Source of the DNA: Larus michahellis
Lineage: Eukaryota; Chordata; Aves; Charadriiformes; Laridae
DNA length: 64,000 bases
Reading direction: 5' to 3'
Assembly: GCF_964199755.1 (NCBI RefSeq)
Contig: NC_133911.1
Span: forward strand, 2,197,001-2,261,000
Part shown: positions 17,801-47,639 of the stretch, in pieces
Layout: each line of letters opens with the position of its first letter
Position numbering within the stretch: position 1 is the stretch's first letter
The notes under the pieces: model-generated
The model's database searches: none
What the model was told of the DNA's origin: nothing
Seen by the model: the letters and a program-made list of their open reading frames with translations, nothing else
Made by a program: the position numbers and the translations under genes

Positions 17801-19004
17801 ACCCAAAGGCGAGCTCGTATTCAGCTGCAAGGAGGGGGAAAAAATAATCACATGCGATGAGAGGCAGGAAAAAAACGTGGTGAAAAGGAACTAAAAGGAG
17901 AAAGACACGAGGAGAGAGATAAGCAGAGAGACTCTGCCCCCTCACCCAGCAAACAGATGCTCCGCAGACCCCTCAGTTATTTAGTTTTTGGGCCCACGGA
18001 TACACTTGTGCAGCTCCCGAGGTGGCTGCGCAGGCAAGGCTGCCCGCAGGTAACTGGAGCCCTGGGCTGCAGCAGGCAGGGAGCCAGCGGGGTGGCCGAG
18101 GCATCGCCAGACCTCGAGCTCTGCCACGAAAACCGCCCGTTTCCAGCACCCGGATGATGAACTATGAAACCTTTGTCTTGTTGCAAAGATCCTGTCTTTG
18201 TGACACTGCCCAACCTCTGAAATTTCAGCCTAAGCTTCTAATGCAGAAACACAATCAAGGAAATACAGCTTGTCCACGACCGTGCCCAGAAAGCGGCGTT
18301 GCAGAGGGCACGTACAGCCAGTACGGGCTGTCATCGTGCCAAAAAAGAAAAAGACGCCAGAAGATGAGAAAACCCCTTTTTCCCTTGAGTTGCTGCACGA
18401 TGCTTTGAAGTTTTCTCCATTCTTCCACTGGCGACGTCCTTGATGCGCAGGTAGACGGCTCGCACAGCGCCAGGGGACTCGTCTGGCGCGCTGTCGGGTG
18501 TTAGGGCTGCGTCCCCCACAGAGGCCTTAGCGTGACCTGAGGGGATGGCGGCTGCCCCACACGCGGGGGGACGCGGCTTCGCTCCCGACCTCACCCTGAA
18601 TCACCCCACGGCTCGCTGGGGGGACACATGTCTGGAAGGACGCCAGCAAGCACCGCTATCCCTCCATCCCCCTCACCACAGCCGCCCTGGGCCTGGCAGC
18701 GGCCTGGGGGGGGTGTCAAACGGGGTGAGGGGGCAAATCCGGGGGGGAAGAGCTGCCACAGCCCCCCCGGGGTGCTAAGGGGATGGGGGGACCCCCATGC
18801 AGCCTCCCCTCAAAAAAAACACCGGGGGTGGCACACCGGGGTGGCCCCAAAACCGGCTCCTTTTTGGGGGGGACCCCCCGAGCAGCGAGCTGGGCCGCAG
18901 CCCCCTTCCCCTCCCAGCCCCCGTATCCCGCGGGGCCCCGTCCCAGGCCCTCCAGCCCGCTCCCCGGGGTGCCCGCGGCCCTCCCCGGTCCCCCTCGCCG
19001 CTAC
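14803..19004 (-). other. ZBTB17: ZBTB17 first intron
   Basis: About 4.2 kb between the acceptor preceding the start codon (CCGCAG at 14803-14808) and the donor of the proposed 5' UTR exon. Unlike most of the window it is ordinary mixed-composition sequence with few runs. I see no conserved coding exon and no recognisable interspersed element. Confidence 0.65.
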
Positions 19005-19420
19005 CTGCCATGCCGGGCCCGGCGGAGGCCTCACATCGCCGCCCGCGGCGCCGGCCGTGACACCCTCCAGACAAAGGGCGCCGCCATCTTGGCGCCGGGC
19101 GGAAGCGGCGTCGCCCTTCCCCCGCCCACCGGCGCCGCCGCCGCCGCGCACGCGCGGCCGGGTGAGGGGCGGGGCGGGGTCGCGTGGCACCGCCTTCGCC
19201 TCAGGAGCGCCGCCATGACAGTGGCGGGAGGGCGGGCGGAGGGGAGGGGAGTTGGCAGGGGCCGGTCCGCCCCGCCCCGCCCCGGGCTGGCCCTGCGGCA
19301 CCGCGAGGGGCAAATGGCCCCGTTCCGCCGCGCTGTGTGCCCCTGAGGGCTTCCGTTCTCCCCCCAGGGTTGCCCACGCCCCTAGGCCGAGGTGTTGGGG
19401 AGCCGCCATGATGGTGTCCT
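18900..19420 (-). promoter_or_regulatory. ZBTB17: ZBTB17 CpG-island promoter and non-coding first exon
   Basis: A dense CpG stretch with GC boxes (GGGGCGGGGC near 19165). On the minus strand CAAGATGGCGGC (19081-19092) matches the YY1 initiator-type motif common at TATA-less start sites. A good donor (GGCAG|GTAGCGG) ends an exon at 19005, so the 5' UTR exon is about 19005-19100. CCGCCATGA words at 19211 and 19402 are further YY1-like sites. The exact start site is inferred. Confidence 0.65.
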
Positions 19421-21103
19421 GGCGTCTCCACAGGGAGCAGGCCCAGCGTGGCGGCCCCGGGAGGTCAGCGTAAGCCCAAAGTTATGCGATGCCTGGGAAA
19501 ACCCCTTCAGGCGGGTGTGCGGAGCCAAGGTGGCATGAGGAGCCCTGCGTGGCTTTGAAGGCAGCCATTTACTGGCGTGTATTGCAAGGTACCAGTGAGT
19601 TTGGGCAGGTACAGGCAGCCCCAAAAGCATAATATTCCTATTCCTATCAACCTGTTTCCGCCTAAGGCTGGATTTCCCAGCCTGCCTGCTTAAAATGGGC
19701 CCATAGCGGGGCCAAGCTGCTGCAGGGTCGGTTCGGTGATGGGGCTCTGAGCCATCCCTCGGCCCCGCTCCCTGGCTCGCAAATCTCCCCCGTGCAGAAC
19801 CAGCCAGCTTTGGGGAGAAAAAGGGGAGGGGGGGGGGTTGTTCTTTCTCCTTTTGCTGGGCTTCACGGATGAGGGCCACCACTAGATGGCAATCTGTCAC
19901 CGCGGCGGGTGGCTGCCTGAGTGCTGGGGTGCCCTGGGCACCCAGGGGTGGCATTTCGGGGCAGGGCAGACACGGCCCATCACAGAGGATCAACGACAGG
20001 GCATCACCCCTGCTCCTCACCCCCATGGCTCCAATTTCCTAACCTGTGCTGGGGGGTTTTGTGGCCATTAAGAGCTTTTTAAATAACTTTTATACATTTT
20101 TCCTCGCAGCATCCTGCGGTAGGGAGTCCCCCAAGTCACTGGCGATGCCGTTAGGCAAACCACCTGAGGAGATGGTGGAAGAGCCGAGTGTGTTTGTGTG
20201 CGCCCCGATGCTGCAGGTGTGTTAATGCAAGTCACAAATCATCAGGGGACAAGCAGGGACAAGCTGACCTCAGAGCTTGAGCAGCAACACGAGCCAGGCG
20301 GCGTGTGGTAGCTATAAACAGCCTCTTGCCCCGACTGGGTGCCTCGCTGTTGTTTGTACACACAGGGAGATGGAGACGGGCCCTCGTGGGGGGGATTTTG
20401 GGGAGTGTTTGGCTCCCAGAAAGAAGCCCCTGGGTTTGGCAGCTAAACTGGGACCATCATCCTGGCTCATGCCACTGCCCGGGGCTTCCCCAAGGGTGAT
20501 GGGTGCTGGTGGGCGAGGGGAGGAGGAGGATTTGGTGACCTTCCAGGTGGGCCAGCAGCCGAACAGCTGAGGGAATGGCTCAGAAATAGAGCGGCGGGGA
20601 AGAAATGAGTCACCCCGGGCTGGAAATAAACGGGTCTGTGGGCACCGGAGGGGAGCCAGGGCGGCTCCTTGCCTGTGTTTTTGTCGGGAAGGAGGAATCA
20701 CTCACAGTACCCCTTACTGAGACACCCCTCGGGGCTGAACCCACAGCCCTTCTGGGGGAAAAGCATCAAGAAAACATTAAAAAACGGAGGAGGCAGCAGT
20801 CAGGCATTCTCAATAATTTATCACAAGCTGTATATACAGAGACAAGCTCTGGGGAAGGGAACCTCGCTCCTTACTCCCGGTGGGGCTCTTGGCATGCCGG
20901 ATCTTCCCCATCAACCCTCTGGAGTTGGGACTCCCCTCTGGAATTTCTCTGGTGGGTGACGGGATGTGTCTCTCCACGCCAGCCCCCAGCATGGGTCTGA
21001 CCCTGAGGGGGAGCATTCCCGTCCCCTACCCCACGTCCCACCTCCTTCCCAAATCACCCAAATAATTAATGAGGAAGGGGGGAAAAGGGACTCCCCTGAC
21101 CCG
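19421..21103. other. ZBTB17-HSPB7 intergenic region and HSPB7 3' UTR
   Basis: No gene recognised. The right part must contain the HSPB7 3' UTR, but I find no canonical AATAAA or ATTAAA on the minus strand; GATAAA (20817-20822, reverse) is a weak variant candidate. Confidence 0.5.
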
Positions 21104-22120
21104 TCAGATCTTGATCTCAGTCCGGAAGGTTTGCTGGACGTGGTCGGCGTGCTTGGCGGGCTGTCGCTGAGCCCGGATGGTCAACGTGCCATCGTCCCCC
21201 AGCGAGGACGATACCGATGTGGGGTCCACATCTTCAGGCAGCTGGCATTTGTGGGTGAAGGTATTCATGACGGTGCCGTCTGCAGCCAGCTGGGAAAAAA
21301 ATGGGTGGAAAAGGGCGATTTTAGGGTGCAGGCGGGATGAGGGCTTGTTGTTCCCTGCCCTTGGGTGAGGCTGGCAGTCACGCCTTGTGTGTGGTGTTAA
21401 TATTTATCTCCCCGAGGGGACAGGTGGGATGTGGGTGGCATTGGCGGGGGGACAAAGGTGCTTTTTTTTCAGTTCCCACCTGCTGGGAGAGGGGTGATTA
21501 TAGACCATGAGTTTGTTCAGTCTCATGAGCTTCGCTCCTGTGAAATAAGGGGTGAAAAGATGAGGAAATGGTGAACTAAACCTCACTGGGGTTATGGCTG
21601 GGGCCGTTAGGAAGTCGGGTGGAAGTTGGGGGGTTCCCTGGTTGAGGATTTTGGGGGTAAGCAGGGAAGGGAGGGAGCACCCACCTTCTCGGCATGCACC
21701 TCGATCTGGTTGTTGGAAGTGGTGACGATGATGTCCTCGGGGGCGAAGTCACAGACGTCCACCGTGAACTGATAGGTGTTGCCCAAGGTCTTCACTGTGC
21801 CGGTGTTGCCGGGCCGAGCTGCCGGAGAGAGGAGGGGTGTTACAGCCACGGTTCGGTGGGGGGGCCCCCCCCTAAACACTTCTCCCACCACTCCGACTCG
21901 CCCAAACCCTCCGGGACAGGCATGTGCCGGCACAAGGGAAGAGGAGGCATCCCAGCCCTAAAAATGGGGTGAACCCCCCCCAAAAAAACTCACCTGGGAA
22001 CCCCAAAGTCTCACCCCGGGGGCGGACGAAGCTCCCAAAAAGCTCCATGGTGTCGGCAGGCGATGCCGACCGGTGAAAGCTGCGCTCCAATCGGAAAGCA
22101 GACGAGGATTTCCCGTTCAT
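21104..22120 (-). CDS. HSPB7: HSPB7 (cvHsp), small heat-shock protein; three exons
   Basis: A cardiovascular and skeletal-muscle small heat-shock protein of the alpha-crystallin superfamily that binds filamin C/actin and prevents protein aggregation. Exons: 22120-21994, 21818-21685 and 21289-21104 (stop TGA). Phases 1 and 0 agree, giving 148 aa (human 170). The N-terminus begins [18 protein letters not shown]. The alpha-crystallin core is clear: [69 protein letters not shown]. It ends [10 protein letters not shown] as in mammals. The serine run of human HSPB7 is missing, which explains most of the length difference. It lies head-to-head with CLCNK, as in human. Confidence 0.96.
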
Positions 22121-22669
22121 CCACTGCTTCGCCCCTCACCTTCGACCCCCAGCTCCCGCCGGGGAGGAAGAGCAAAGCCCCCTTCCTCGTCCTCCTCCCT
22201 GCCAAGGCGAAGCAGGGCCTGTTATTTCGGGGGGGGTGGCTTGACGTGCTTTTTAAAGCCTCGTTAAGGCTCCCGGCCGCCTGCCAGACCTCTCGTAAAA
22301 CGGGCTAAATTTAGGTCTTGCGCCGGAGACGGTGGAAATTTTTCCCCTCTCTGTCCCCCCCCCCCAGTGCCATGGAATGCGATGCCGGCGTTCCTGCCTA
22401 TTATTAAGGAATAATAATGAGAATTAATTAAATTAGTTATTAAATACTCCTCGCCCTGGGTTGTATTTGAGGATTGGAAGCTTGGAGGTAGTGGAGGGGG
22501 CGGGGGGGAACCCGGCTCGCTCCAGCCCGAGCGGGTCCGTCAGCTTCGTCAAGGTCGTTTTTAATGAGCTCGTTTGCAAACTCAGTCCAGCGACGGAGGT
22601 TGAGGCAGGAGGACCGGTGAGGGGGTGCCGAATAAAGGGGGGGGTCCTGTCCCCCAAAACATCCCTGGG
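22121..22669. promoter_or_regulatory. Shared HSPB7/CLCNK upstream region
   Basis: 549 bp separate the two divergent start codons, so both promoters must lie within or overlap it unless upstream exons exist. An A/T-rich island at 22395-22447 (ATTAATTAAATTAGTTATTA) interrupts GC-rich flanks and contains GTTATTAAAT, similar to an HNF1 half-site. No clear TATA box was found. Confidence 0.55.
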
Positions 22670-27574
<4,905 letters not shown>

Positions 27575-27710
27575 CGACTTTTGGGGACCCCAAGGGACCC
27601 CTCCCCGGGGACGTCACCCATGGAAAGAGCTGGGGGGGGGGGTGTCCCCCCCCGGGGGAACCCAGGCATCTGGCTGGGGGTGGCGGTTCTCTGGCAGAGT
27701 GTGCTCCTGC

Positions 27711-27716
27711 ATTAAA
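27711..27716 (+). terminator. CLCNKB: CLCNK polyadenylation signal (ATTAAA)
   Basis: ATTAAA in CTCCTGCATTAAATCC, 137 bp after the TAA, followed by a TG-rich stretch (CGATGATTGATGATTC). It implies a compact 3' UTR. Confidence 0.7.
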
Positions 27717-27719
27717 TCC

Positions 27720-28340
27720 ATCGATGATTGATGATTCACTCTTCCTCCTCCTCCTCCTCCTCCTCTTCCAGCCCCATGGGGTTAATTTTTGGGGGGGGGT
27801 GTCACACCCCACCCCCCCCATACCCCACAACAGCTCTCAAAACCACCCAAATCACCCCAAAACTGCGCCCAGCCCTGGGACACGCACCGAAGTGCCCCAG
27901 TCTCTGCGACACCCCCCGCCGTGACCCCTCCTATCCTTATCCGCACATATTTATCCTTAATTAGCGCAACTAATAAGGGCGGTGGGTGCTTTGTAACCCC
28001 AAGATTCTGGGGAAAATGGGGTGCTGAACCTCCCCCCCCCCCCCCCCAGGTCTTTGGTGCCACCCCCAAACTGGGGTGCAGTGTTTTTGGGGGAGAGCGG
28101 AGGGTGTGGCAGGTGCTAACGAAGACGTAATTAAGCCCGCCGGGGTAATTATGCTCAGCAGAGCAGGTTGGGCGAGGCGGGCATGCCCGGGCCCAGCCGG
28201 AGGAGAGGTGAAGCGGGGTCAGCGCCAGGGAGACACCCCAAAACTGGGGCGGGCGATGGGAGAGGCGCCGGGATGGGTGCTGGGGTGGGGGTGAGGCTGC
28301 TGGGAGCAGGGCTGGGCTGTAGCACCCATGTGCCCCATGG
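27720..28340. other. Intergenic, CLCNK to minisatellite
   Basis: A (TCC)n run at 27740-27768 and C/G homopolymers; no gene recognised. FAM131C, which lies here in human, was searched for by eye and not found. Confidence 0.6.
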
Positions 28341-30110
28341 AGGGTGCTCGGTGGGGTGAGGGGGACCAGAGCACCCATGGAAGGTGCTCAATGGGATGAG
28401 GGTGCTCGAAGGGTGATGGGACCGCAGCACCCGTGGAAGGTGCTCCATTGCTCAGTGGAGAATGGGGACCACAGCACCCGTAGTACTCATGGTGGGTTCT
28501 CAGAGGGGTGAGGGGACCATGAGGAGAGGGACCAGAGCGCCCGTGGAGGGTGCTCGGTGGGGTGAGGGTGCTCGGTGGGGTGATGGGACCACAGCATTTG
28601 TGTCATTTGAGAGTGATGCTCAATGGGGCGTGGGGACCACAGCACCCATAATACTCATGGTGGGTGCTCAGTGGGGTGAGGGGACCATGAGGAGGGGAAC
28701 CAGAGCACCCATGGAGGGTGCTCTATGGGGTGAGAGTGGTCATAGGGTGATGGGACCACAACACCCACATCACTTGAGAGTGATGCTCATAGGGCATGGG
28801 GTCCACAGCACCCATATCACCCATGGAGGGTGCTCAGAGGGGTGAGGGGACCATGAGGAGGGGGACCAGAGCACCCATGGAGGGTGCTCAATGGGATGAG
28901 GGTGCTCGAAGGGTGATGGGACCGCAGCACCCGTGGAAGGTGCTCCATTGCTCAGTGGAGAATGGGGACCATAGCACCCGTAGTACTCATGGTGGGTGCT
29001 CGGTGGGGTGAGGGGACCATGAGGAGAGGGACCAGAGCGCCCGTGGAGGGTGCTCGGTGGGGTGAGGGTGCTCATGGGGTGATGGGACCACAGCATTTGT
29101 GTCATTTGAGAGTGATGCTCAATGGGGCGTGGGGACCACAGCACCCGTAATACTCATGGTGGGTGCTCAGAGGGGTGAGGGGACCATGAGGAGGGGAACC
29201 AGAGCACCTATGGAGGGTGCTCTACGGGGTGAGAGTGGTCATAGGGTGATGGGACCACAACAACCACATCACTTGAGAGTGATGCTCATAGGGCATGGGG
29301 TCCACAGCACCCATATCACCCATGGAGGGTTCTCAGAGGGGTGAGGGGACCATGAGGAGGGGGACCAGAGCACCCATGGAGGGTGCTCAATGGGATGAGG
29401 GTGCTCGAAGGGTGATGGGACCGCAGCACCCGTGGAAGGTGCTCCATTGCTCAGTGGAGAATGGGGACCATAGCACCCGTAGTACTCATGGTGGGTGCTC
29501 GGTGGGGTGAGGGGACCATGAGGAGAGGGACCAGAGCGCCCGTGGAGGGTGCTCGGTGGGGTGAGGGTGCTCATGGGGTGACGGGACCACAGCATTTGTG
29601 TCATTTGAGAGTGATGCTCAATGGGGCGTGGGGACCACAGCACCCGTAATACTCATGGTGGGTGCTCAGAGGGGTGAGGGGACCATGAGGAGGGGAACCA
29701 GAGCACCTATGGAGGGTGCTCTACGGGGTGAGAGTGGTCATAGGGTGATGGGACCACAACACCCACATCACTTGAGAGTGATGCTCATAGGGCATGGGGT
29801 CCACAGCACCCATAATACACATGGTGGGTGCTCAGAGGGGTGAGGGGACCATGAGGAGAGGGACCACAGCACCCATGGAAGGTGCTCAATGGGATGAGGG
29901 TGCTTGAAGGGTGATGGGACCACAGCACCCACGGAGGGTGCTCAGTTTCTCAGTGGGGCATGGGGACGACAGCACCCGTAGTACTCATGGTGGGTGCTCA
30001 GTGGGGTGAGGGAACCATGGGGAGGGGGATCAGAGCACCCATGGAGGGTGCTTGGTGGGGGTGAGGGTGCTCACAGGGTGATGGGACCACAGCACCCATG
30101 GGTGATGCCC
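28340..30110. repeat. Higher-order minisatellite, 499-bp superunit
   Basis: Short units built on CACCCATGGAGGGTGCTC and GTGAGGGGACCATGAGGAG are arranged in a superunit that repeats almost perfectly every 499 bp. The segment at about 28770-29268 recurs at 29269-29767 with very few differences, and partial superunits lie on both sides. Landmark: TCATTTGAGAGTGATGCTCA at 28604, 29103 and 29602. Confidence 0.92.
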
Positions 30111-30740
30111 CCATCCCTGTCTGTCACCCCATGTCTGCTCCCATGGGGATTAGGATGGGAGTTTTGCCAAAAACCGGGGTGACAGAGGTGGCGGGGGGAG
30201 GGGAGGGGGGCACACCCCAAAGGCCCCGCTCACTCCGTGCCTCAGTTTCCCCAGCACCCTTATCCGGCCCCGCCATAGGCAAACAGAGATAAGGCGCTGC
30301 CACGCACCCAAATCTGACGTTTTTCCCCCTCCGGCTCCTCCCTGGGCGCTGCTGGACTTTGACCCGGGACCAAGGGCGGCATCAGGGCTGAGACCGGCAA
30401 ACTCGTGACACGCAGGGGGCACCTAGGGGGCCCGAAGCCCTGAAACAGGGCAAAACCCACCCAAACAGCAGCTTTGGCAGTAGGATGCTGGCGTCCCTCC
30501 TCCCCCCCCGCCAAACCACACCCCCCTTTTTTATGGTTTTCGTGGGGGGGAGGGGGGGGAAATAAAATTCCCTTTTCCGGCTTTTTTCCACCCAGTTATT
30601 TGCAGGCACCAGGCAGCCGTCCCCGCTGCGGCTTGGCTTTGGCTTTAGGGGAACGGCGGGTGATGAAAAAGCCAAATTCCTCCTGGGTTTCGCTGAGGAA
30701 AAGAGGCCCCGGACGGGAAATGCTCCTCGAGCTTGTGCAA
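30111..30740. other. Intergenic, between two arrays
   Basis: Mixed GC-rich sequence with one G-run patch near 30543-30560; no gene, RNA gene or element recognised. Confidence 0.5.
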
Positions 30741-31190
30741 CCCCTTAAAAGCCCTTTAACTCCCCCCCCCACTTAAAAACTGATAAACCCTTAAAAAGCC
30801 TTGAAACCCCCTTTTAAAAGCCCTTAAAATCCCTTACCCCCCTCCTTAAAACCCCTTAACCCCCCCTTAAAAGCCCTTAAAAATCACTTTAAACCTCCTT
30901 AAAAAACTTTCACCCCCTTAAAAATGCTTTAAAATGCCTTAAAACCCCATTAAAACCCTTTATAAACCGTCTTTAAAGCCCCCCCAACCCCCTTTAAAAT
31001 CCTTTAGACCTCCTCAGACCCCTTTAAAACCCCTGAAACCCCCTTAAAAATGCTAAAACTCCATTAAAATCCCCCTTAAAAACACCTTAGAACCCCTCAA
31101 AACCTTTTAGAACCCTTTAAAAATCTTAAAACACCCTTAAAAACTCTTTAAAACCCCTTAAAACACCCTCAAACCCCCTTAAAACCAGGG
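30740..31190. repeat. CCTTAAAACCCC-type short-period array
   Basis: About 450 bp of variants of CCTTAAAACCCC / CCCTTAAAAGCC, unit about 10-14 bp, with A/T-rich and C-rich halves alternating. The strand asymmetry is extreme (almost no G on the plus strand). It resembles telomeric DNA only superficially; no TTAGGG. Confidence 0.85.
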
Positions 31191-31290
31191 ACAAACCCCC
31201 CCCCCCCATCCCTCTTCGCCCCCCCAATTCCTGCAAGCCACTGGGAAACGAGGATATTATAGAAAAAAAAAAACCACCAAAAAATGTATT

Positions 31291-31296
31291 TTTATT
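31291..31296 (-). terminator. EPHA2: EPHA2 polyadenylation signal (AATAAA)
   Basis: Minus-strand AATAAA about 670 bp past the stop codon. No better candidate was seen before the CCTTAAAA array. Confidence 0.6.
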
Positions 31297-31967
31297 TGAA
31301 TCAAAACCCCACAAAAAATCCCCCAAACCCCTGAAAATCCACAAAAAGAAAAAAAAAAGGGAATAGTAATAATAAAAAAAAAAGGCAACCGGGTTTTTTT
31401 TTTTTTTAATTTTTCCCCTTTTTTCTCTCCCGAATCTGACGCGACCTTCACTTCCTCGCAATAAATATACAAAAATAGAATAAATTAGGTTAAAAAATAA
31501 AAGGGAAAGGTTAACACTGGCAGATCAGCGTTAAAGGGGAAAAAATTCCACCCAAAACCCGGCGGGAGAGGAATAAATAGGGAGGGAAAAAAAAAAAAAA
31601 AAAAAGGCAAAAACGAGACAGTTTTGGGGCTGAGCCCTTTTCTTTTTTGAAATGTGGGGGGGGGGGGGGAAGAGAAAAACTCCCCCAAACACCCCCCCCC
31701 CAGCCCAAAATGAGCTTGAAATTTAATTTTCATTATTTTTTTTTTTTTGGGGGGGGGGGGGGGGAGGAGGAGGAGGAGGATGGGGGTGGCACCTCTTTCA
31801 TCCCCAACCCCGGGGATAATATTAATAATAATACTATAAAAAAAACCCTTAATAATAATAGAAATAATAAATAAACCCCTCGGGGAGGAGGAGAGGGGAG
31901 GGGGGGGCGTCTTCATTTGGTTGATTTCAAGTCTTTTGGGGCGGACGAAGCTGGGGGGGGGGGGGGT
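31291..31967 (-). other. EPHA2: EPHA2 3' UTR with AATAAA near its end
   Basis: The minus-strand stretch after the EPHA2 stop ends at AATAAA (31296-31291) in the context TTCAAATAAAAATACATTTT, which looks like the distal EPHA2 poly(A) region. It contains poly-A/T and poly-C/G runs (31395-31410, 31588-31605, 31655-31670, 31737-31765) and an AAT-repeat patch near 31820-31870. Confidence 0.65.
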
Positions 31968-46404
<14,437 letters not shown>

Positions 46405-46600
46405 GGCGGGGGGGTGTCGGTGGCGGGGGGGGTGGGGGGGTGTCGGGGTGCACCCCACAACCGGCGGCACCCAGCGCTGTGGGGCGTGTGGGGCTGAGCA
46501 CCCCGCTCCTGTTCATTCATGCCCCGAGTGATGTCACCCGGCCACGCCCGCTCTTAAAGGGCCAGGAGCCGCTCCCAGTACCCCACCAGTACGGCACTGG
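46405..46600 (-). promoter_or_regulatory. EPHA2: EPHA2 promoter and 5' UTR
   Basis: Upstream of the ATG on the minus strand: TTTAAG (46558-46553), a possible TATA-like element; a GC box (GGGCGTGGC); and TGACATCA (46536-46529), a CRE-like octamer. A start about 30 bp below TTTAAG would give a 5' UTR of about 120 bp. It lies in the spacer of the large inverted repeat. Confidence 0.5.
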
Positions 46601-47179
46601 GAGGGCCCGATCCTGAGGATGGGCAGGTTTTGGGGGGTGGGGGGTGGGGGGTGTGTGTGCACCCCCCCGAAGCGGTGGGGTGGGTTTTTAGGGGAAGTTT
46701 GGGCGCTTTGGGGAGGAATTTTGGGCGGTTTGGGGTTCTCCGACAGGTTAGGGGGGGCTGGGAGCACCCCCAAAATAAAGGGTGATTGGGGGGGTGTGTC
46801 GTGTGTGTCCCCCCCCCCGGCCCCCCCCAAAAAAAGGGATACCCATGCGTGCGGCGGTGAATCTCCGGCTGCCGGGGGGCGTTTTGGGGAGGGGGGAAGC
46901 TAAAATGAGGGGGGAGAGTTAAAAAGGGGGTGGAAAAAGTCAAAAGGGGGGGCGAAACAGTTAAAAGGTGGGGCAAAAAGTTAAAAATGGGGGGAAAATA
47001 AAAGCTAAAATGCGGGGGGGTGGGGCAGGGAAAATGGGGAGGGGAGCTAAAATAGCGGAGGGAATGCTAAAATGGGGGGGGTGTAAATAAAAATGAAAAC
47101 TAAAATGGGGGTTTTGGGGGTGGGGGTGTCCGGGCCCCCCCCGTGGCGCGGGTTTTGGCGAGGGGGGGGGGGGGGGGCG

Positions 47180-47420
47180 TGGATCCGGATCCGCCCCGCG
47201 GTGCCGGGTGCGTCCCGCAGCACCCTGTGTGTCGTTCCCCCCCCGCCCCGCCTCCCCGCTCCGGCCCCGAAGGGGTTAACGCGCCCCCCGTCCGCCCCCT
47301 CCCCTTTCATTCATAAAGCGGCGTGGGAAGGGAGGGGGGCGGCAGCCAATGGCGGGAGGGGGCGTGGCCAGGCGGCTACTCTAGGCTCCTCCCCCCGCCC
47401 ACCAGCTCGGTACCGGACAG
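47180..47420. promoter_or_regulatory. CpG-rich promoter-like segment, owner unknown
   Basis: Contains GGCAGCCAATGGCGGGAGG (CCAAT box, 47341-47359), GGGGCGTGGCC and several CpG-dense stretches. It sits 0.8 kb upstream of the EPHA2 exon, so it could be a distal EPHA2 promoter. ARHGEF19, which occupies this interval in human, was not seen. Confidence 0.4.
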
Positions 47421-47639
47421 TGGTGGGGGGGGAACTCGGGGACGGGGGGGGGGGGGGGGTGTGTCACTGATTGGGGGGGGGCCCTGTCCGGCCCCCCCTT
47501 TTCCCGCTGAGTCGGAAAAAGGCCGGAACCAGAAATCGGCTTTTTCCGGCCTAAAAATAATGCCGGTTTTCCGCCGCGACGGGGAGGAGAGTCCGGGCCC
47601 TGTTATAGGGGGCGTGGGGGGGGGGGGGGGCTGGATCGG
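47421..47639. other. Intergenic, short unique segment
   Basis: G-runs at 47443-47459 and 47618-47631 flank a small inverted pair, AAAAAGGCCGGAACC...AATCGGCTTTTTCCGGCCTAA (47515-47554), that could form a hairpin. No gene. Confidence 0.45.

Noticed and set aside
22625-22669. Upstream in-frame ATG for CLCNK at 22625
   Set aside because: The 22670 ATG has a good context and aligns exactly with the human start (LEW at residues 36-38); the upstream one would add 15 residues not in the family.
30740-31190. Possible interstitial telomeric repeat
   Set aside because: Units are CCTTAAAACCCC variants; no TTAGGG/CCCTAA tract.
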